Shown: in pieces, positions 1 to 8,279 of the stretch | How the letters are laid out: every line of letters starts with the position of its first letter | How positions within the stretch are numbered: position 1 is the first letter of the stretch | NCBI RefSeq assembly: GCF_025146565.1 | Contig: NZ_CP102258.1 | Coordinates: 1,892,001 to 1,956,000 of the forward strand | Direction of reading: 5' to 3' | DNA: 64,000 nt | Origin: Bacteroides eggerthii | Lineage (GTDB): Bacteria > Bacteroidota > Bacteroidia > Bacteroidales > Bacteroidaceae | Program-made: the position numbers and the translations under genes | Notes under the pieces: model-generated | What the model saw: only the letters and a program-made list of their open reading frames with translations | Databases searched by the model: none | What the model was told of the DNA's origin: nothing

Positions 1-935
1 GTAGAGGTTCGATACCGACTTGTATGCAAGAGGCAGATGTCGTTTTTTTGAACATGAGTCCTATTAAGAATGTGAAACGCAATAAAATCATTGGTTATAT
101 TCCGGATTTGCAGCATATTCATCTTCCATATTTGTTTACAGAAGAGGAGAGAGCTTCTCGTAATAGACATTTTATCAAGATGATGAGGGAATGTGGAACT
201 ATTTTTGTGAATTCACAACATACCTGCAAAGATTTGAAAGAACAATATTTGGAGGAAAGTAAAAAATGTAATTTTTTTTCAATGGATTTCTTGCCGTTTG
301 GAAGTAATCTTTATGATGTATTAAATGTTAATATCGAAAAATACAAATTGCCCAAACGATACTTTATGTTTTCCAATCAGTTATGGGTACATAAAGACTT
401 GCCAACAGCTTTACGAGCTATGAGGCTGCTGTTGCAAGATGAACGGTATAAGGACGTAGAATTGATATGTAGTGGTGTTACCTATGATTATCGTAATCTA
501 GATTATTGGGGACAGGTTGAACAATTGATACAAGATTTAGAGATTCAAAACCATGTTCGCTTTTTGGGTTATATACCTAAAAATGAGCAATTAGCAATTT
601 TGAGAAGTAGTATTTCGGTGATTCAAACAACATTGTTTGAAGGAGGACCTGGTGGAGGAGCAACGTATGATGCAGTGGCATATGGGGCTTCTGCTATAAT
701 ATCAGATATTGAGATAAATCAGGAAATTGAAAACGATAGAGTTAGCTTTTTTAAAGTTGGAGATTCCGAGGATTTATGCTTAAAAATGAAAGGACATTTG
801 GATCATCCATTGAAACCGTTGCCGGTCGCAATTGTTGAGAAGCAGTGTGAGCTTAATTTCCAACAGGCTTGTTTTGATATTGATAAACTCATAACTGAGG
901 TTGCACAGTGTAATGATAAATGTTCATCCGTCTAA
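1..935 (+). CDS. Glycosyltransferase family 4 (group 1), 5' end cut by the window
   Basis: The reading frame is open from the first full codon (base 3), so the ATG at 24 is probably internal and the true start lies upstream of the window. The visible part is about 310 residues of a GT-B glycosyltransferase. Its C-terminal half has the nucleotide-sugar binding region of group 1 enzymes: a Gly-rich GGPGGG stretch, then an alternating acidic and hydrophobic segment with SDIEINQE. Such enzymes transfer a sugar to the growing lipid-linked capsule repeat unit at the cytoplasmic face. It ends 43 bases before gmd on the same strand, consistent with a shared capsule operon. The DNA is AT-rich compared with gmd, as is usual for capsule glycosyltransferases. 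Donor and acceptor cannot be told from the sequence. Confidence 0.85.
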   Translation, partial: RGSIPTCMQEADVVFLNMSPIKNVKRNKIIGYIPDLQHIHLPYLFTEEERASRNRHFIKMMRECGTIFVNSQHTCKDLKEQYLEESKKCNFFSMDFLPFGSNLYDVLNVNIEKYKLPKRYFMFSNQLWVHKDLPTALRAMRLLLQDERYKDVELICSGVTYDYRNLDYWGQVEQLIQDLEIQNHVRFLGYIPKNEQLAILRSSISVIQTTLFEGGPGGGATYDAVAYGASAIISDIEINQEIENDRVSFFKVGDSEDLCLKMKGHLDHPLKPLPVAIVEKQCELNFQQACFDIDKLITEVAQCNDKCSSV

Positions 936-978
936 GAACTAGAGACCACTCGTTTATAAACAGTAAATAGATTTTTTT

Positions 979-2070
979 ATGAAACATATCGCACTCATCA
1001 CCGGCATCACCGGTCAGGACGGCTCTTTCCTTGCCGAATTTCTTCTTGAAAAAGGATACGAAGTACATGGAACCATTCGTCGTTCTTCAGTAGATTATCG
1101 TGAACGCATTGCCCATCTTGAAGGCACTCCAAACTTCCATTTGCATTATGCCGATTTGGGAGATTCCATGAGTATCATGCAGATTATCGGAAAGATACGT
1201 CCTACGGAAGTTTATAACTTGGCTGCACAAAGTCATGTTCAGGTCAGCTTTGATGCGCCGGAGTTTACGGCAGACGTGGATGCCACAGGCGTATTACGTG
1301 TGCTGGAAGCCGTTCGTCAGAGTGGATTGACGGAAACCTGTAAGGTGTATCAGGCTTCCACTTCGGAACTCTATGGCAAGGTGGAAGAGGTTCCGCAGAA
1401 CGAGAACACGCCTTTTCATCCTTATAGTCCGTATGCGGTGGCAAAGCTCTATGGCTATTGGATTGTGAAGGAATATCGTGAGGCTTATAATATGTTTTGT
1501 TGTTCGGGTATTCTCTTTAACCATGAGAGTGAGCGCCGGGGCGAAACATTCGTTACACGAAAGATAACTTTGGCTGCTGCCCGTATTGCACAAGGTAAAC
1601 AGGACAAACTGTATTTGGGTAATTTGTCTTCATTGCGCGATTGGGGCTATGCTAAAGACTATGTGGAATGTATGTGGCTTATTCTGCAAAACAAGACTCC
1701 GGAAGATTTCGTGATAGCCACAGGTGAGCAACATTCGGTTCGGGAGTTTTGTCAGTTGGCTTTCCACTACGCAGGTATCGAACTGGAGTTCCGGGGCGAA
1801 GGGCTTGAAGAAAAAGGCATAGACAAAGCTACGGGACGTGTGCTGATAGAGGTGTCGGAGGATTTCTATCGCCCTACGGATGTGGTGAACCTTTGGGGAG
1901 ATCCCACTAAAGCCCGTAAGGAGTTGGGATGGAATCCGATGAAAACTTCGTTTGAAGAGTTGGTAAGTATCATGATGAAACATGATATGGAAAAGGTGGC
2001 AGTGGAGCGCGTTGCAGGACATATCCGTACCAATCTTGCGGAGTATTTGGAAAAGGGGATTGTGAAATAA
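979..2070 (+). CDS. gmd: GDP-mannose 4,6-dehydratase
   Basis: This 363-residue short-chain dehydratase converts GDP-D-mannose to GDP-4-keto-6-deoxy-D-mannose, the precursor of GDP-fucose, GDP-rhamnose and related 6-deoxy sugars. It has the N-terminal NADP-binding motif GITGQDG (residues 9-15), the family stretch [16 protein letters not shown], a TSE active-site segment (128-130) and the YxxxK pair at Y152/K156. It also carries the [10 protein letters not shown] and [11 protein letters not shown] signatures of Gmd. Length and order match the bacterial family. No GDP-fucose synthase (fcl) follows; the next genes belong to a DNA-handling cassette on the other strand. The partner enzyme may therefore lie upstream of the window or elsewhere in the genome. 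Confidence 0.96.
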   Translation: MKHIALITGITGQDGSFLAEFLLEKGYEVHGTIRRSSVDYRERIAHLEGTPNFHLHYADLGDSMSIMQIIGKIRPTEVYNLAAQSHVQVSFDAPEFTADVDATGVLRVLEAVRQSGLTETCKVYQASTSELYGKVEEVPQNENTPFHPYSPYAVAKLYGYWIVKEYREAYNMFCCSGILFNHESERRGETFVTRKITLAAARIAQGKQDKLYLGNLSSLRDWGYAKDYVECMWLILQNKTPEDFVIATGEQHSVREFCQLAFHYAGIELEFRGEGLEEKGIDKATGRVLIEVSEDFYRPTDVVNLWGDPTKARKELGWNPMKTSFEELVSIMMKHDMEKVAVERVAGHIRTNLAEYLEKGIVK

Positions 2071-2220
2071 GTTGCGGGATACAAATTTGATTATTGCAAG
2101 TACCACTTGGTATGTTTTTCTCTCTCTTATCAAAGAGAATGTGTATTTTGTGAAATATATCACAAATAATCATGCTGCCGGTCAATATATTATATAAGCC
2201 TAAACCACCTTTGTTCGAAG

Positions 2221-2250
2221 CTCGGGGCCACGCCCTGAGACGTGGCCGAG
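2221..2250. repeat. Short GC-rich inverted repeat after smalltalk
   Basis: The arms at 2221-2232 and 2241-2250 pair (CTCGG/CCGAG plus CCACG/CGTGG), with two unpaired Gs in the left arm. On the minus strand it lies about 30 bases past the smalltalk stop codon, so it could end that transcript. However, no T-run follows the hairpin, so an intrinsic terminator is not certain. Confidence 0.45.
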
Positions 2251-2278
2251 CAGTGAATGATGATAGGCGTGGCGGTTC

Positions 2279-2386
2279 TCATCGGCCTATGCAGGAGCTG
2301 AGACCGAATACTCCTGCCAGTGCTGTGGCTACCGCTACAATAGATTTGAGGATGATACCCCATACTGATTTTGATTTTGCGCTCAT
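2279..2386 (-). CDS. Smalltalk microprotein (35 aa)
   Basis: A 35-codon gene runs from an ATG at 2386 to a TGA at 2279-2281. The peptide begins MSAKSKSVWG, has one hydrophobic helix rich in Ala, Val and Ile (about residues 11-28), and ends GLSSCIGR. This matches the small Bacteroides family named 'smalltalk protein' in public annotation, whose role is unknown. It follows the HU-like gene on the same strand after 57 bases, which is the usual neighbourhood of the family. The helix and the Ser-Ser-Cys end suggest membrane association, but that is inference. An N-acetylmuramoyl-alanine amidase often accompanies these genes and is not seen here. Confidence 0.85.
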   Translation of the reverse strand: MSAKSKSVWGIILKSIVAVATALAGVFGLSSCIGR

Positions 2387-2443
2387 GTGATTTTAGTGTT
2401 TAATGATTAATACTTGATTTGGTATTTCTTCTCACTGTCGACA

Positions 2444-2911
2444 TTAGCCCAGCGGGTTTTCCTCCTCACCGTTGTCGGGAGGGGTTCCTCCTGACGAACT
2501 GCTGTCATCAACGTTATATTGGGAAGTCTCTTTCAGTTGACCTTCCAAATTGATCTGAGCATTGCTCAACTCTCCTGTGGCGCGTGCCCGGAGTTTCAGC
2601 CCCTTGACGTTGTCGGCGAGGGAGAATTCGGCGGCTGAGGTTGCACCTTTCTTGCTGACGATGCCTACGGAGAATATGGCGAGATCGTCCAGTTTGACGT
2701 TCTTGCCATCCAGAATGAGTTCTTTGATGCATGAAATCATATCGGCAAGCACTCCTTTGATAACTCCGGCGGAGTAGGGAGTGTTGTGGTTTGCCATGTG
2801 TTTGGCAAGAGTTTCGATATTGAAGGTTTCTTCAATTACGGGGCGGGCGTACCAAAGTCCTTTCAAAGGGCTTTTCTCACCTGTCATCTGATACTTTTTG
2901 TAACGAATCAT
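2444..2911 (-). CDS. HU-like (HU-HIG) DNA-binding protein
   Basis: From the preferred ATG at 2911 the protein is about 155 residues and starts MIRYKKYQM. The open frame extends nine codons further upstream, but that extension overlaps an A/C-rich leader and begins with no better signal. The fold is the Bacteroidales HU/IHF-like domain: an N-terminal strand, a helical pair around ETLAKHMANHNTPYSAGVIKGVLADM, then the strand segment VKLDDLAIFSVGI. The tail is low-complexity, acidic and Ser/Gly-rich, ending in GEEENPLG. Such proteins bind DNA non-specifically, but the cellular role of this subfamily is not known. It precedes smalltalk on the same strand, likely one transcript. A TATCTTCG element near 2976 could be its promoter. 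Confidence 0.85.
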   Translation of the reverse strand: MIRYKKYQMTGEKSPLKGLWYARPVIEETFNIETLAKHMANHNTPYSAGVIKGVLADMISCIKELILDGKNVKLDDLAIFSVGIVSKKGATSAAEFSLADNVKGLKLRARATGELSNAQINLEGQLKETSQYNVDDSSSSGGTPPDNGEEENPLG

Positions 2912-3073
2912 TGTTTTGTTTTTTTGAGTTATTAACAATCGGTTTACTATCTCTTTGTGATCACGATGCGAAGATATGACACCGCACAGGAGGGTTTGTC
3001 ACTTTCTGTATGTTAGGGTCTGTTAGCGTTCGTTATAGGTGGAAATAGTTGCTTAGATGTGAAGATATTTCCG

Positions 3074-3081
3074 TATCTTTG
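3074..3081 (+). promoter_or_regulatory. -7 promoter element for the DUF4248 gene
   Basis: TATCTTTG fits the Bacteroides TAnnTTTG -7 consensus. A TTG at 3049-3051 could serve as the -33 element at slightly long spacing (22). The element sits 14 bases before the first candidate start codon of the DUF4248 gene. Confidence 0.6.
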
Positions 3082-3095
3082 TTCTGTAAGAACTA

Positions 3096-3335
3096 ATGAA
3101 CTCAAAAGATATGGAGATTTTTAAAATACGTACCTATGGGCGGACGGAACTCGCTCAACTTTATTGTCCGGCCCTTTGTCCTCAAGCCGCTTTTCGTAAA
3201 CTGAACCAGTGGATAGATTTCCATCCCACCTTGCGGCATGAACTCCATGCATTGGTTCCTTCGGACAGGGTGCGGACATATACACCGGCACAGGTGCGGC
3301 TGATTGTTGAGGCACTGGGAGAGCCGGATGTTTAG
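3096..3335 (+). CDS. DUF4248 family small protein
   Basis: This 79-residue protein resembles the DUF4248 family found in Bacteroides. Its core has the pattern IRTYGRTELAQLY, a Cys/Pro-rich turn, then AAFRKLNQWI and a C-terminal segment RTYTPAQVRLIVEALGEP. The mix of a short helix-turn-helix-like region and basic residues suggests DNA binding, but no function is established. A second ATG at 3111 (MEIFKIRTYG) is an equally good start. It is divergent from the HU/smalltalk pair and convergent with the VirE-like gene. This is the grouping commonly seen near capsule loci and mobile regions of Bacteroides. Confidence 0.75.
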   Translation: MNSKDMEIFKIRTYGRTELAQLYCPALCPQAAFRKLNQWIDFHPTLRHELHALVPSDRVRTYTPAQVRLIVEALGEPDV

Positions 3336-3400
3336 TTGAGAACTGAAAGCAGAGCGTGAGCAGCCGGGATGTGTAATGTCCGGTTTAGGATTCCTAAAGG

Positions 3401-3463
3401 TCAACTCTGTGATTGTAAAGTTTAACTCTGCGATTGTAAAGTTCAACTCTGGAAACCTAAAGC
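3401..3463 (+). repeat. 21-bp tandem repeat, about 2.5 copies
   Basis: Two near-identical 21-base units (3401-3421 and 3422-3442) share AACTCTG, GATTGTAAAG and a final T. A partial third unit with diverged end follows. The repeat lies in the gap between the convergent DUF4248 and VirE-like genes. Its length is a multiple of three and one plus-strand frame is open through it, but no gene is apparent. It could be a protein-binding site or slipped-strand expansion. Confidence 0.7.
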
Positions 3464-3486
3464 AGACCTTTACAGTTGTAAGATTT

Positions 3487-5598
3487 CTAACTTTCAGGTT
3501 TTTCCGTATATCTTCCCATGGCATAGAGGTTAGCCTGTATCTCATCGCCAGTGAGTTCCACCATCCGGTAGCCCCGCTTGCCGCCTGAGCGCATGGATTC
3601 GAAACCTTCCTGTTTCAGCACCATGCCTATTTTGACGGGACTCAGCTTTTGGCGGATGCCGGAGTTGATGCGGCAGAGTATCTGGGAGTTGGTGATGAAC
3701 ATACATTTCTCGCCCGGCATTGGACGGCGGTAATGGGTCAATATCAGTTCCTGCTCCAGACAGGGAATTTCGAAATGCCTGTTGTGCAGGTTCAGGGCTT
3801 CAATCTCTTTGTCTTCCAGCCAGTAATGGTAGCCGTTTTGCAGTAGGGTGTATGCTTGGGAGTAAACCCCGGCATAGTCCACCGGAAAGTCATAAGGGCT
3901 GTCGATATTCTCCACTTCAAAGGGGAGCCAACGGCGGTTTCCGGTGGGGTCGGCGAGGAAGTGAGTGTTGTTGCTGGTTCCGCAAAAGCTGGCTATGTGG
4001 TCGCGGTGTTCCTTGTAATGTGCGTATGCGGCGCGCTCGTTGACTACCTTCATGGTGGTAAGCGCCTTTATCTGGTTCACCTCTTGCGTTTCCATTTCGT
4101 CCAGTTCCTCCAGGCACACAATGGCAAATTCGGCAAGGGTGAGGAGGTCGTCTTTGGTGATGCGGCGGGCGTTGGACTTCAGATAGAAGTAACGGCGCAG
4201 TTCGGGTGAAAGCAGATTGTTGAGCCAAGTGGTTTTATAGATGCCTTGCCGGCCGGTCAGCACCAATATTTCATGGTTCACCACTTCCTTGTCGAAGAGG
4301 GCGGCAACCATTCCCACCAGCCATTTCTTGAAGTAGTAGGCAAAGGGAATGGTGTTGTTCCGGACGTGTACGTGGGTGGCAAGTTGCGCGATGTAATCGG
4401 TGGTTCCGTCCCAGGGTGGCAGGTTTTTAAAATATTGCTCGAAGGGGTTGAAGGTATCAACAAATTCCGAATCGAGCACTGCCCGTATGTGGGCGGCCTG
4501 TCCCGGTTTCGCTTCTTTGCACATACGGCACCACAGGGTATTGACGTAGCGATCTGTGAGTTCTTCGTACTTCCCGCCGCTTCCGGCTGTCAGCACCTCG
4601 CACTTGCCGGTTACGGTGTTCTTGCGAAAAGATGCCTGACCGTTGAGAAACTGTTCGATGTCTGCCACCGATGCCATAAACTCCTGCCGTTCATCATTGT
4701 TTTGCGACTTGCGGAGTGGAGGAAGAGAGAGGCTGCCATGCTCTTCGATGTTGAGGTAGCAGGAGGCGAAAATGCCTGTCACGTCGCCATTGTAGTCGGC
4801 AAAACGTTCTGTTGCCCATTGGGTGGCTACGTTCTGTGCCACTCCGTAGGCGTTGAGCAGATAGCCCATGCGCATGATATATTCGTTGTGGTGATGTTCT
4901 GCATATTCCACACCTTCATCCGCAAGGCGACGGCAGGCAGCGTCAATCACTCTTTGCAGACGGCGGTGGTTTTTGGCAGATGCCGGGCTATGCTTGGGCG
5001 CGGCAGTTTCCGCATTCCGGCTGAAAGGTACGGCATCGGGATTGAAAAACAGATGCTCGTCGTGTGCAAGTCCGCTTAGGCGGGTGGCATTTTTGCATTT
5101 CAGGTCACATTCAAGTCCGGTGAGACGGGTGTAGTACTCGTTAATGGCGGTAAAAGTGCGGGTGTGGAGTCGGTGGTTTTTCTCGCAGTTGTCGGTGAGT
5201 CCGGTGTATCGGCAGAGTAACCGGATACCATGTCCGCTGATGGTGACATATTGCAGCAAGGTGTGCTTGTCGGCTTTGAGCAGTTCCAAACACTGTTCCA
5301 TGCGTTCGGGCGGCACGTGGTCTATGTCTACCGGACAGATTCCTGTCCACTCGCTGATGTTTGCTTTCTGTTTTCCGCCTTCGAAGCGCACGCTGACGGC
5401 AAAGCAGGGGCAGGATGCTTTTTCGCGTGCAGCGGCGGTGACTTGTTTTTGCTCCAGATAATAGCGATGCTTTTCGGTGTGTTCGATCACCGCCTGATTG
5501 TCGCGGAGAAGGCTGATGATTGTTTTCAGGGGAACCTCTATCGGGCAGGTGTCCGCATAACCTTTAAAAAGACTGACTAAAATATTTTCCATTGTCAT
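3487..5598 (-). CDS. VirE_N / VapE-like primase-helicase family protein
   Basis: This 703-residue protein has two parts. Residues about 1-250 form the BT4734/VirE_N domain, with the hallmark core GICPVDIDHVPPERMEQC, then YVTISGHGIRLLCRYTG and a following Cys pair. This core resembles archaeo-eukaryotic primase-like folds. Residues about 400-640 form a VapE-like P-loop ATPase: VLTGRQGIYKTTW (Walker A), VCLEELDEME (Walker B), then FCGTSNNTHFLADPTGNRRW, the hallmark of the family. The rest is a DUF3874-like C-terminal segment. Such proteins occur in phages, integrative elements and capsule loci, and likely act on replicating DNA. The start could be 5598 or the second Met at 5592. The neighbours DUF4248, HU and smalltalk form a recurrent set. 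No frameshift is seen, so this copy looks intact. Confidence 0.88.
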   Translation of the reverse strand: MTMENILVSLFKGYADTCPIEVPLKTIISLLRDNQAVIEHTEKHRYYLEQKQVTAAAREKASCPCFAVSVRFEGGKQKANISEWTGICPVDIDHVPPERMEQCLELLKADKHTLLQYVTISGHGIRLLCRYTGLTDNCEKNHRLHTRTFTAINEYYTRLTGLECDLKCKNATRLSGLAHDEHLFFNPDAVPFSRNAETAAPKHSPASAKNHRRLQRVIDAACRRLADEGVEYAEHHHNEYIMRMGYLLNAYGVAQNVATQWATERFADYNGDVTGIFASCYLNIEEHGSLSLPPLRKSQNNDERQEFMASVADIEQFLNGQASFRKNTVTGKCEVLTAGSGGKYEELTDRYVNTLWCRMCKEAKPGQAAHIRAVLDSEFVDTFNPFEQYFKNLPPWDGTTDYIAQLATHVHVRNNTIPFAYYFKKWLVGMVAALFDKEVVNHEILVLTGRQGIYKTTWLNNLLSPELRRYFYLKSNARRITKDDLLTLAEFAIVCLEELDEMETQEVNQIKALTTMKVVNERAAYAHYKEHRDHIASFCGTSNNTHFLADPTGNRRWLPFEVENIDSPYDFPVDYAGVYSQAYTLLQNGYHYWLEDKEIEALNLHNRHFEIPCLEQELILTHYRRPMPGEKCMFITNSQILCRINSGIRQKLSPVKIGMVLKQEGFESMRSGGKRGYRMVELTGDEIQANLYAMGRYTEKPES

Positions 5599-5667
5599 TT
5601 GTATGAATTTTAAATAATGGCTGTAAAGGTGGGGATAATAACCGGAACTTTATGGCTGCGTGTTTTC

Positions 5668-5686
5668 CTCATGTGGAAAACATGAG
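5668..5686. repeat. Palindrome upstream of the VirE-like gene
   Basis: CTCATGT at 5668-5674 and ACATGAG at 5680-5686 are perfect inverted arms around GGAAA. An overlapping alternative pairs GTTTTCC (5662-5668) with GGAAAAC (5675-5681). It lies between the divergent VirE-like gene and the frameshifted small gene, so it could be an operator for either. Confidence 0.5.
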
Positions 5687-5770
5687 ACCGATATTTAACT
5701 GAAATTAACTTCGCTGGCTTGAGTTGTTACGCACGACTATTTAATAATTACGTTTTAAAAACGATAAACA

Positions 5771-6063
5771 ATGAAGCAAAATTTCGCTCCCAATGCCGAA
5801 TTGGGAGAACTCCTGGCCTTGTTGCAGGAAACGGTGCAGGTGTGTGGCAAGCATCTTACGGATCGTGTCATTTGCCAGTGCACCGGCATGAGTAGTAAAA
5901 CTTATACTGCTTTAAAAGGGGCTCCGTTTCAAACCTCTTGCCGTACTATACAGTGATATGTTTCTACTTGGACGAACTTATCGTCCGAAAAGACTCTGAT
6001 ACCCTGCGTATTGTACTGAAAGAACTGTACGAACGTCTCAAACTGGATTATTGCAACAGGTAG
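5771..6063 (+). CDS. Small helical protein, open only through a -1 frameshift
   Basis: The zero frame starts at ATG 5771 and ends at a TGA after 61 codons (5954-5956). The sequence looks protein-coding until codon 49, then loses character. From 5917 the -1 frame continues as coding-like sequence with the segments LPYYTVICFYLDELI and LKELYERLKLDYCNR and stops at TAG 6061-6063, giving 97 residues in all. The switch point is TTTAAAA at 5911-5917, with codons TTA AAA in the zero frame: a canonical X XXY YYZ slippery heptamer, followed by GGGG. The product would be all-helical and might be a small DNA-binding protein. I do not recognise the family. Either programmed frameshifting or an inactivating one-base indel would explain the data. 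Confidence 0.6.
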
Positions 6064-6189
6064 TGCCTTGACACCCTGGCATCGCTCTTGCAGAACTTTT
6101 CTTTATGTGCACGCATGAAGAATACATGTTTGAGACTTGGATAAAAAAAACTCTCTCCTGCGCGCGTGAGGGAAAGTTATACAAGGGTG

Positions 6190-6204
6190 GTGACAGGGTG
6201 TCAC
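6190..6204. repeat. Palindrome before the GT2 block
   Basis: GTGACA and TGTCAC are perfect arms around GGG. The same decamer also occurs inverted about 125 bases upstream (TGACACCCTG at 6069-6078). The pair flanks the 3' end of the frameshifted small gene and precedes the start of the downstream glycosyltransferase by about 50 bases. Confidence 0.5.
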
Positions 6205-6250
6205 AAACTACTATTTTTTTGAGTGTTAAATTATTGAATATCAGATAAAA

Positions 6251-6973
6251 ATGAAAATATCAGTAGTAACTGTTTGCTACAATGCTGCGGACACGATTGA
6301 AAAGACCATGCTGTCCGTACTTAATCAGACGTATCATGACATAGAGTATATTATTATTGATGGCGGCAGCACTGATGGCACTGTTGAAATTATCCGGAAA
6401 TATGCTGACAGAATTGCGTACTGGGTGAGCGAACCGGACAAGGGGATTTATGATGCGATGAATAAGGGGATAAAGGTGGCGACGGGGGAATATATATATT
6501 TCTTAGGGGCTGATGATCTCTTATGTGAGAACGTATTTTTTTATATTGCTCCATTGTTAACACGTACGCATACTATTTATTATGGAAATGTATATATGGT
6601 TAATCAGAAGATAAATTATGATGGACCATTTTCTCGTTATAAGTTAGCTATTCATAACATATGCCATCAAGCTATATTGTATCATCGTAGTGTTTATGAT
6701 GAACGATTATATGATGTGGACTATCGATTATTTGCGGATTATGTTTTTAATATTCAATCGTGGGGAGATAAGCGTGTTAAATTTGTGTATTTACCTTTTG
6801 TTATAGCTGATTTTAATGATTGTGGAAGATCTTCTATTAGGAAGAACGATTTGAGATTCTTAAAGAATAATTCTATGATTATTTTACAAAATTTAGGAAT
6901 TACATGTTTTGTATATTATCAGGTTGTACATTTTTATTTGAAAGTAAAGTCAATATTCTTAAGCAATGTCTAA
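6251..6973 (+). CDS. GT2 family glycosyltransferase (WcaA/AmsE-like)
   Basis: This 240-residue GT-A enzyme opens with the family strand ISVVTVCYNAADTIEKT, has IIIDGGSTDGT (the nucleotide-binding DGxSxDGT motif, about residues 36-47) and a metal-binding region FLGADDLL near residue 90. It is similar to glycosyltransferases acting on capsule or exopolysaccharide repeat units; the sugar is unknown. Its stop overlaps the next gene by 8 bases, so the two are translationally coupled. The first 80 or so codons use GC-rich third positions, while the rest is strongly AT-rich, which suggests a recombination junction inside the gene. Confidence 0.9.
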   Translation: MKISVVTVCYNAADTIEKTMLSVLNQTYHDIEYIIIDGGSTDGTVEIIRKYADRIAYWVSEPDKGIYDAMNKGIKVATGEYIYFLGADDLLCENVFFYIAPLLTRTHTIYYGNVYMVNQKINYDGPFSRYKLAIHNICHQAILYHRSVYDERLYDVDYRLFADYVFNIQSWGDKRVKFVYLPFVIADFNDCGRSSIRKNDLRFLKNNSMIILQNLGITCFVYYQVVHFYLKVKSIFLSNV

Positions 6974-8261
6974 TCTTGATTTTATAGAATTAGCATATGA
7001 GCATTGGGAAGCGTTGCTTTTTTGCATATCTTTTTCTTTTATTTGTTATATTCTAATATTTAAAAGTTGGTATATATCTATTTTAGATCCTTTTGTCTTA
7101 TCGGCGGTACTGTCTGCATGTGGATTTGGGGTCGTGATTTTCCTTTTTCTATGTAATGCTATTCAATTAAAATACTTTGTAAGCTATTTATTGACCCAAT
7201 TTGCTTTTATTAGTGGCATGTTGCTATTTAATAGAATAGGATTTAGAAAATTGAAGAATAAATTCTATATTCTTGATGAAAATAAACTGTTACGAATAAT
7301 ATACATTATAGTTATCTTCTCTGTTGTTATAATTCAATTTATAATATATAAAAATATTGGTATTCCTCTATTTATGGATTCGCGTTTGGAAGCTTCCTCT
7401 GGTGGAAGTGGAGCAGGGCTATTATTCCGATTTACTACTGTTTGGGGAACTTTGGCTTTACTTTTTTCATTTTATAATATAGAAAAGAAAAATAAACAGC
7501 GATATATAGCATATTGTTTCATACTATTTTCTATAATAACTTCTATTCTGAATGGATCTAAAGCTGGTTTTTGGGGACTTGTAACTACTTTCTTTCTATA
7601 TAGTGTGATATGTTCAGATCATATTCTTTGTCAAATTAGAAAACATGAAAAAAAAATTCTGCTAATAGGTATTGTGGCAGGAAGTTTTGTTGTATTTATC
7701 AGTAGTAACGATGAAATAAATTTTATTCAGTCATTGATAGCATTCGGTGAACGATTTATTTTTTCTGGTGATGTATATTGGCAGACTTATCCTAATGGCT
7801 ATATAGAACGAATAGATGGAAGTCGACCATTTGAAACTATTTTTGTTGATATTTTAGGATCTTATAGAATTATTCCTTGGAATGAACTCCCAGAACCTAT
7901 GGGGATATCCATTTTCCGTATGCATGTAGATACTGATTTATTGACGGGACCTAACCCTAGACATAATGTCATGGGATATGTACTTTTTGGTATGTATGGG
8001 AGCATACTCTTTTCGTTCCTATTGGGAGCAATAATTGGAACTATACATGCTTTGTTTTATAAGGCATGTGATTTGAATCTACTTATTAAATTTCTTATAG
8101 TGTTGTCTTATGGATATATATTTGGTTTGGAAGGAGATGTAAGTTATACTATTAGTTTATACAATTCTTTATTTATTGTTATGCTTGTCCTGTTCTTTTT
8201 AATACTTTGTTATTATTTGATTTTATCTATTCTTAGGGTGAAAAGGTGTATGTGTAAATGA
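6966..8261 (+). CDS. Wzy-like O-antigen/capsule repeat-unit polymerase
   Basis: The 431-residue product is almost wholly hydrophobic, with about ten to twelve predicted membrane helices and one longer loop around residues 260-320 (GDVYWQTYPNGYIERIDGSRPF to GPNPRHNVMGYVLFG). This layout, together with its place between glycosyltransferases and the very AT-rich DNA, is typical of Wzy polymerases, which join lipid-linked repeat units at the outer face of the inner membrane. Wzy proteins diverge so much that sequence similarity is weak, so the call rests on topology and context. An O-antigen ligase-like role is the alternative. It overlaps the upstream glycosyltransferase gene and is followed by another 18 bases later. 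Confidence 0.8.
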   Translation: MSNLDFIELAYEHWEALLFCISFSFICYILIFKSWYISILDPFVLSAVLSACGFGVVIFLFLCNAIQLKYFVSYLLTQFAFISGMLLFNRIGFRKLKNKFYILDENKLLRIIYIIVIFSVVIIQFIIYKNIGIPLFMDSRLEASSGGSGAGLLFRFTTVWGTLALLFSFYNIEKKNKQRYIAYCFILFSIITSILNGSKAGFWGLVTTFFLYSVICSDHILCQIRKHEKKILLIGIVAGSFVVFISSNDEINFIQSLIAFGERFIFSGDVYWQTYPNGYIERIDGSRPFETIFVDILGSYRIIPWNELPEPMGISIFRMHVDTDLLTGPNPRHNVMGYVLFGMYGSILFSFLLGAIIGTIHALFYKACDLNLLIKFLIVLSYGYIFGLEGDVSYTISLYNSLFIVMLVLFFLILCYYLILSILRVKRCMCK

Positions 8262-8279
8262 TTTTTTATTCTATTCAGT

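Noticed and set aside
2172-2390. 72-codon plus-strand frame opposite the smalltalk gene
   Set aside because: It mirrors the smalltalk coding region, contains the palindrome at 2221-2250, and its peptide is a low-complexity Arg/Pro-rich sequence without similarity. The minus-strand smalltalk reading is a known family.
4246-5079. 277-codon plus-strand frame within the VirE-like gene
   Set aside because: It is the complement of a well-supported 703-residue gene. GC-rich genes of this kind often leave long open antisense frames.
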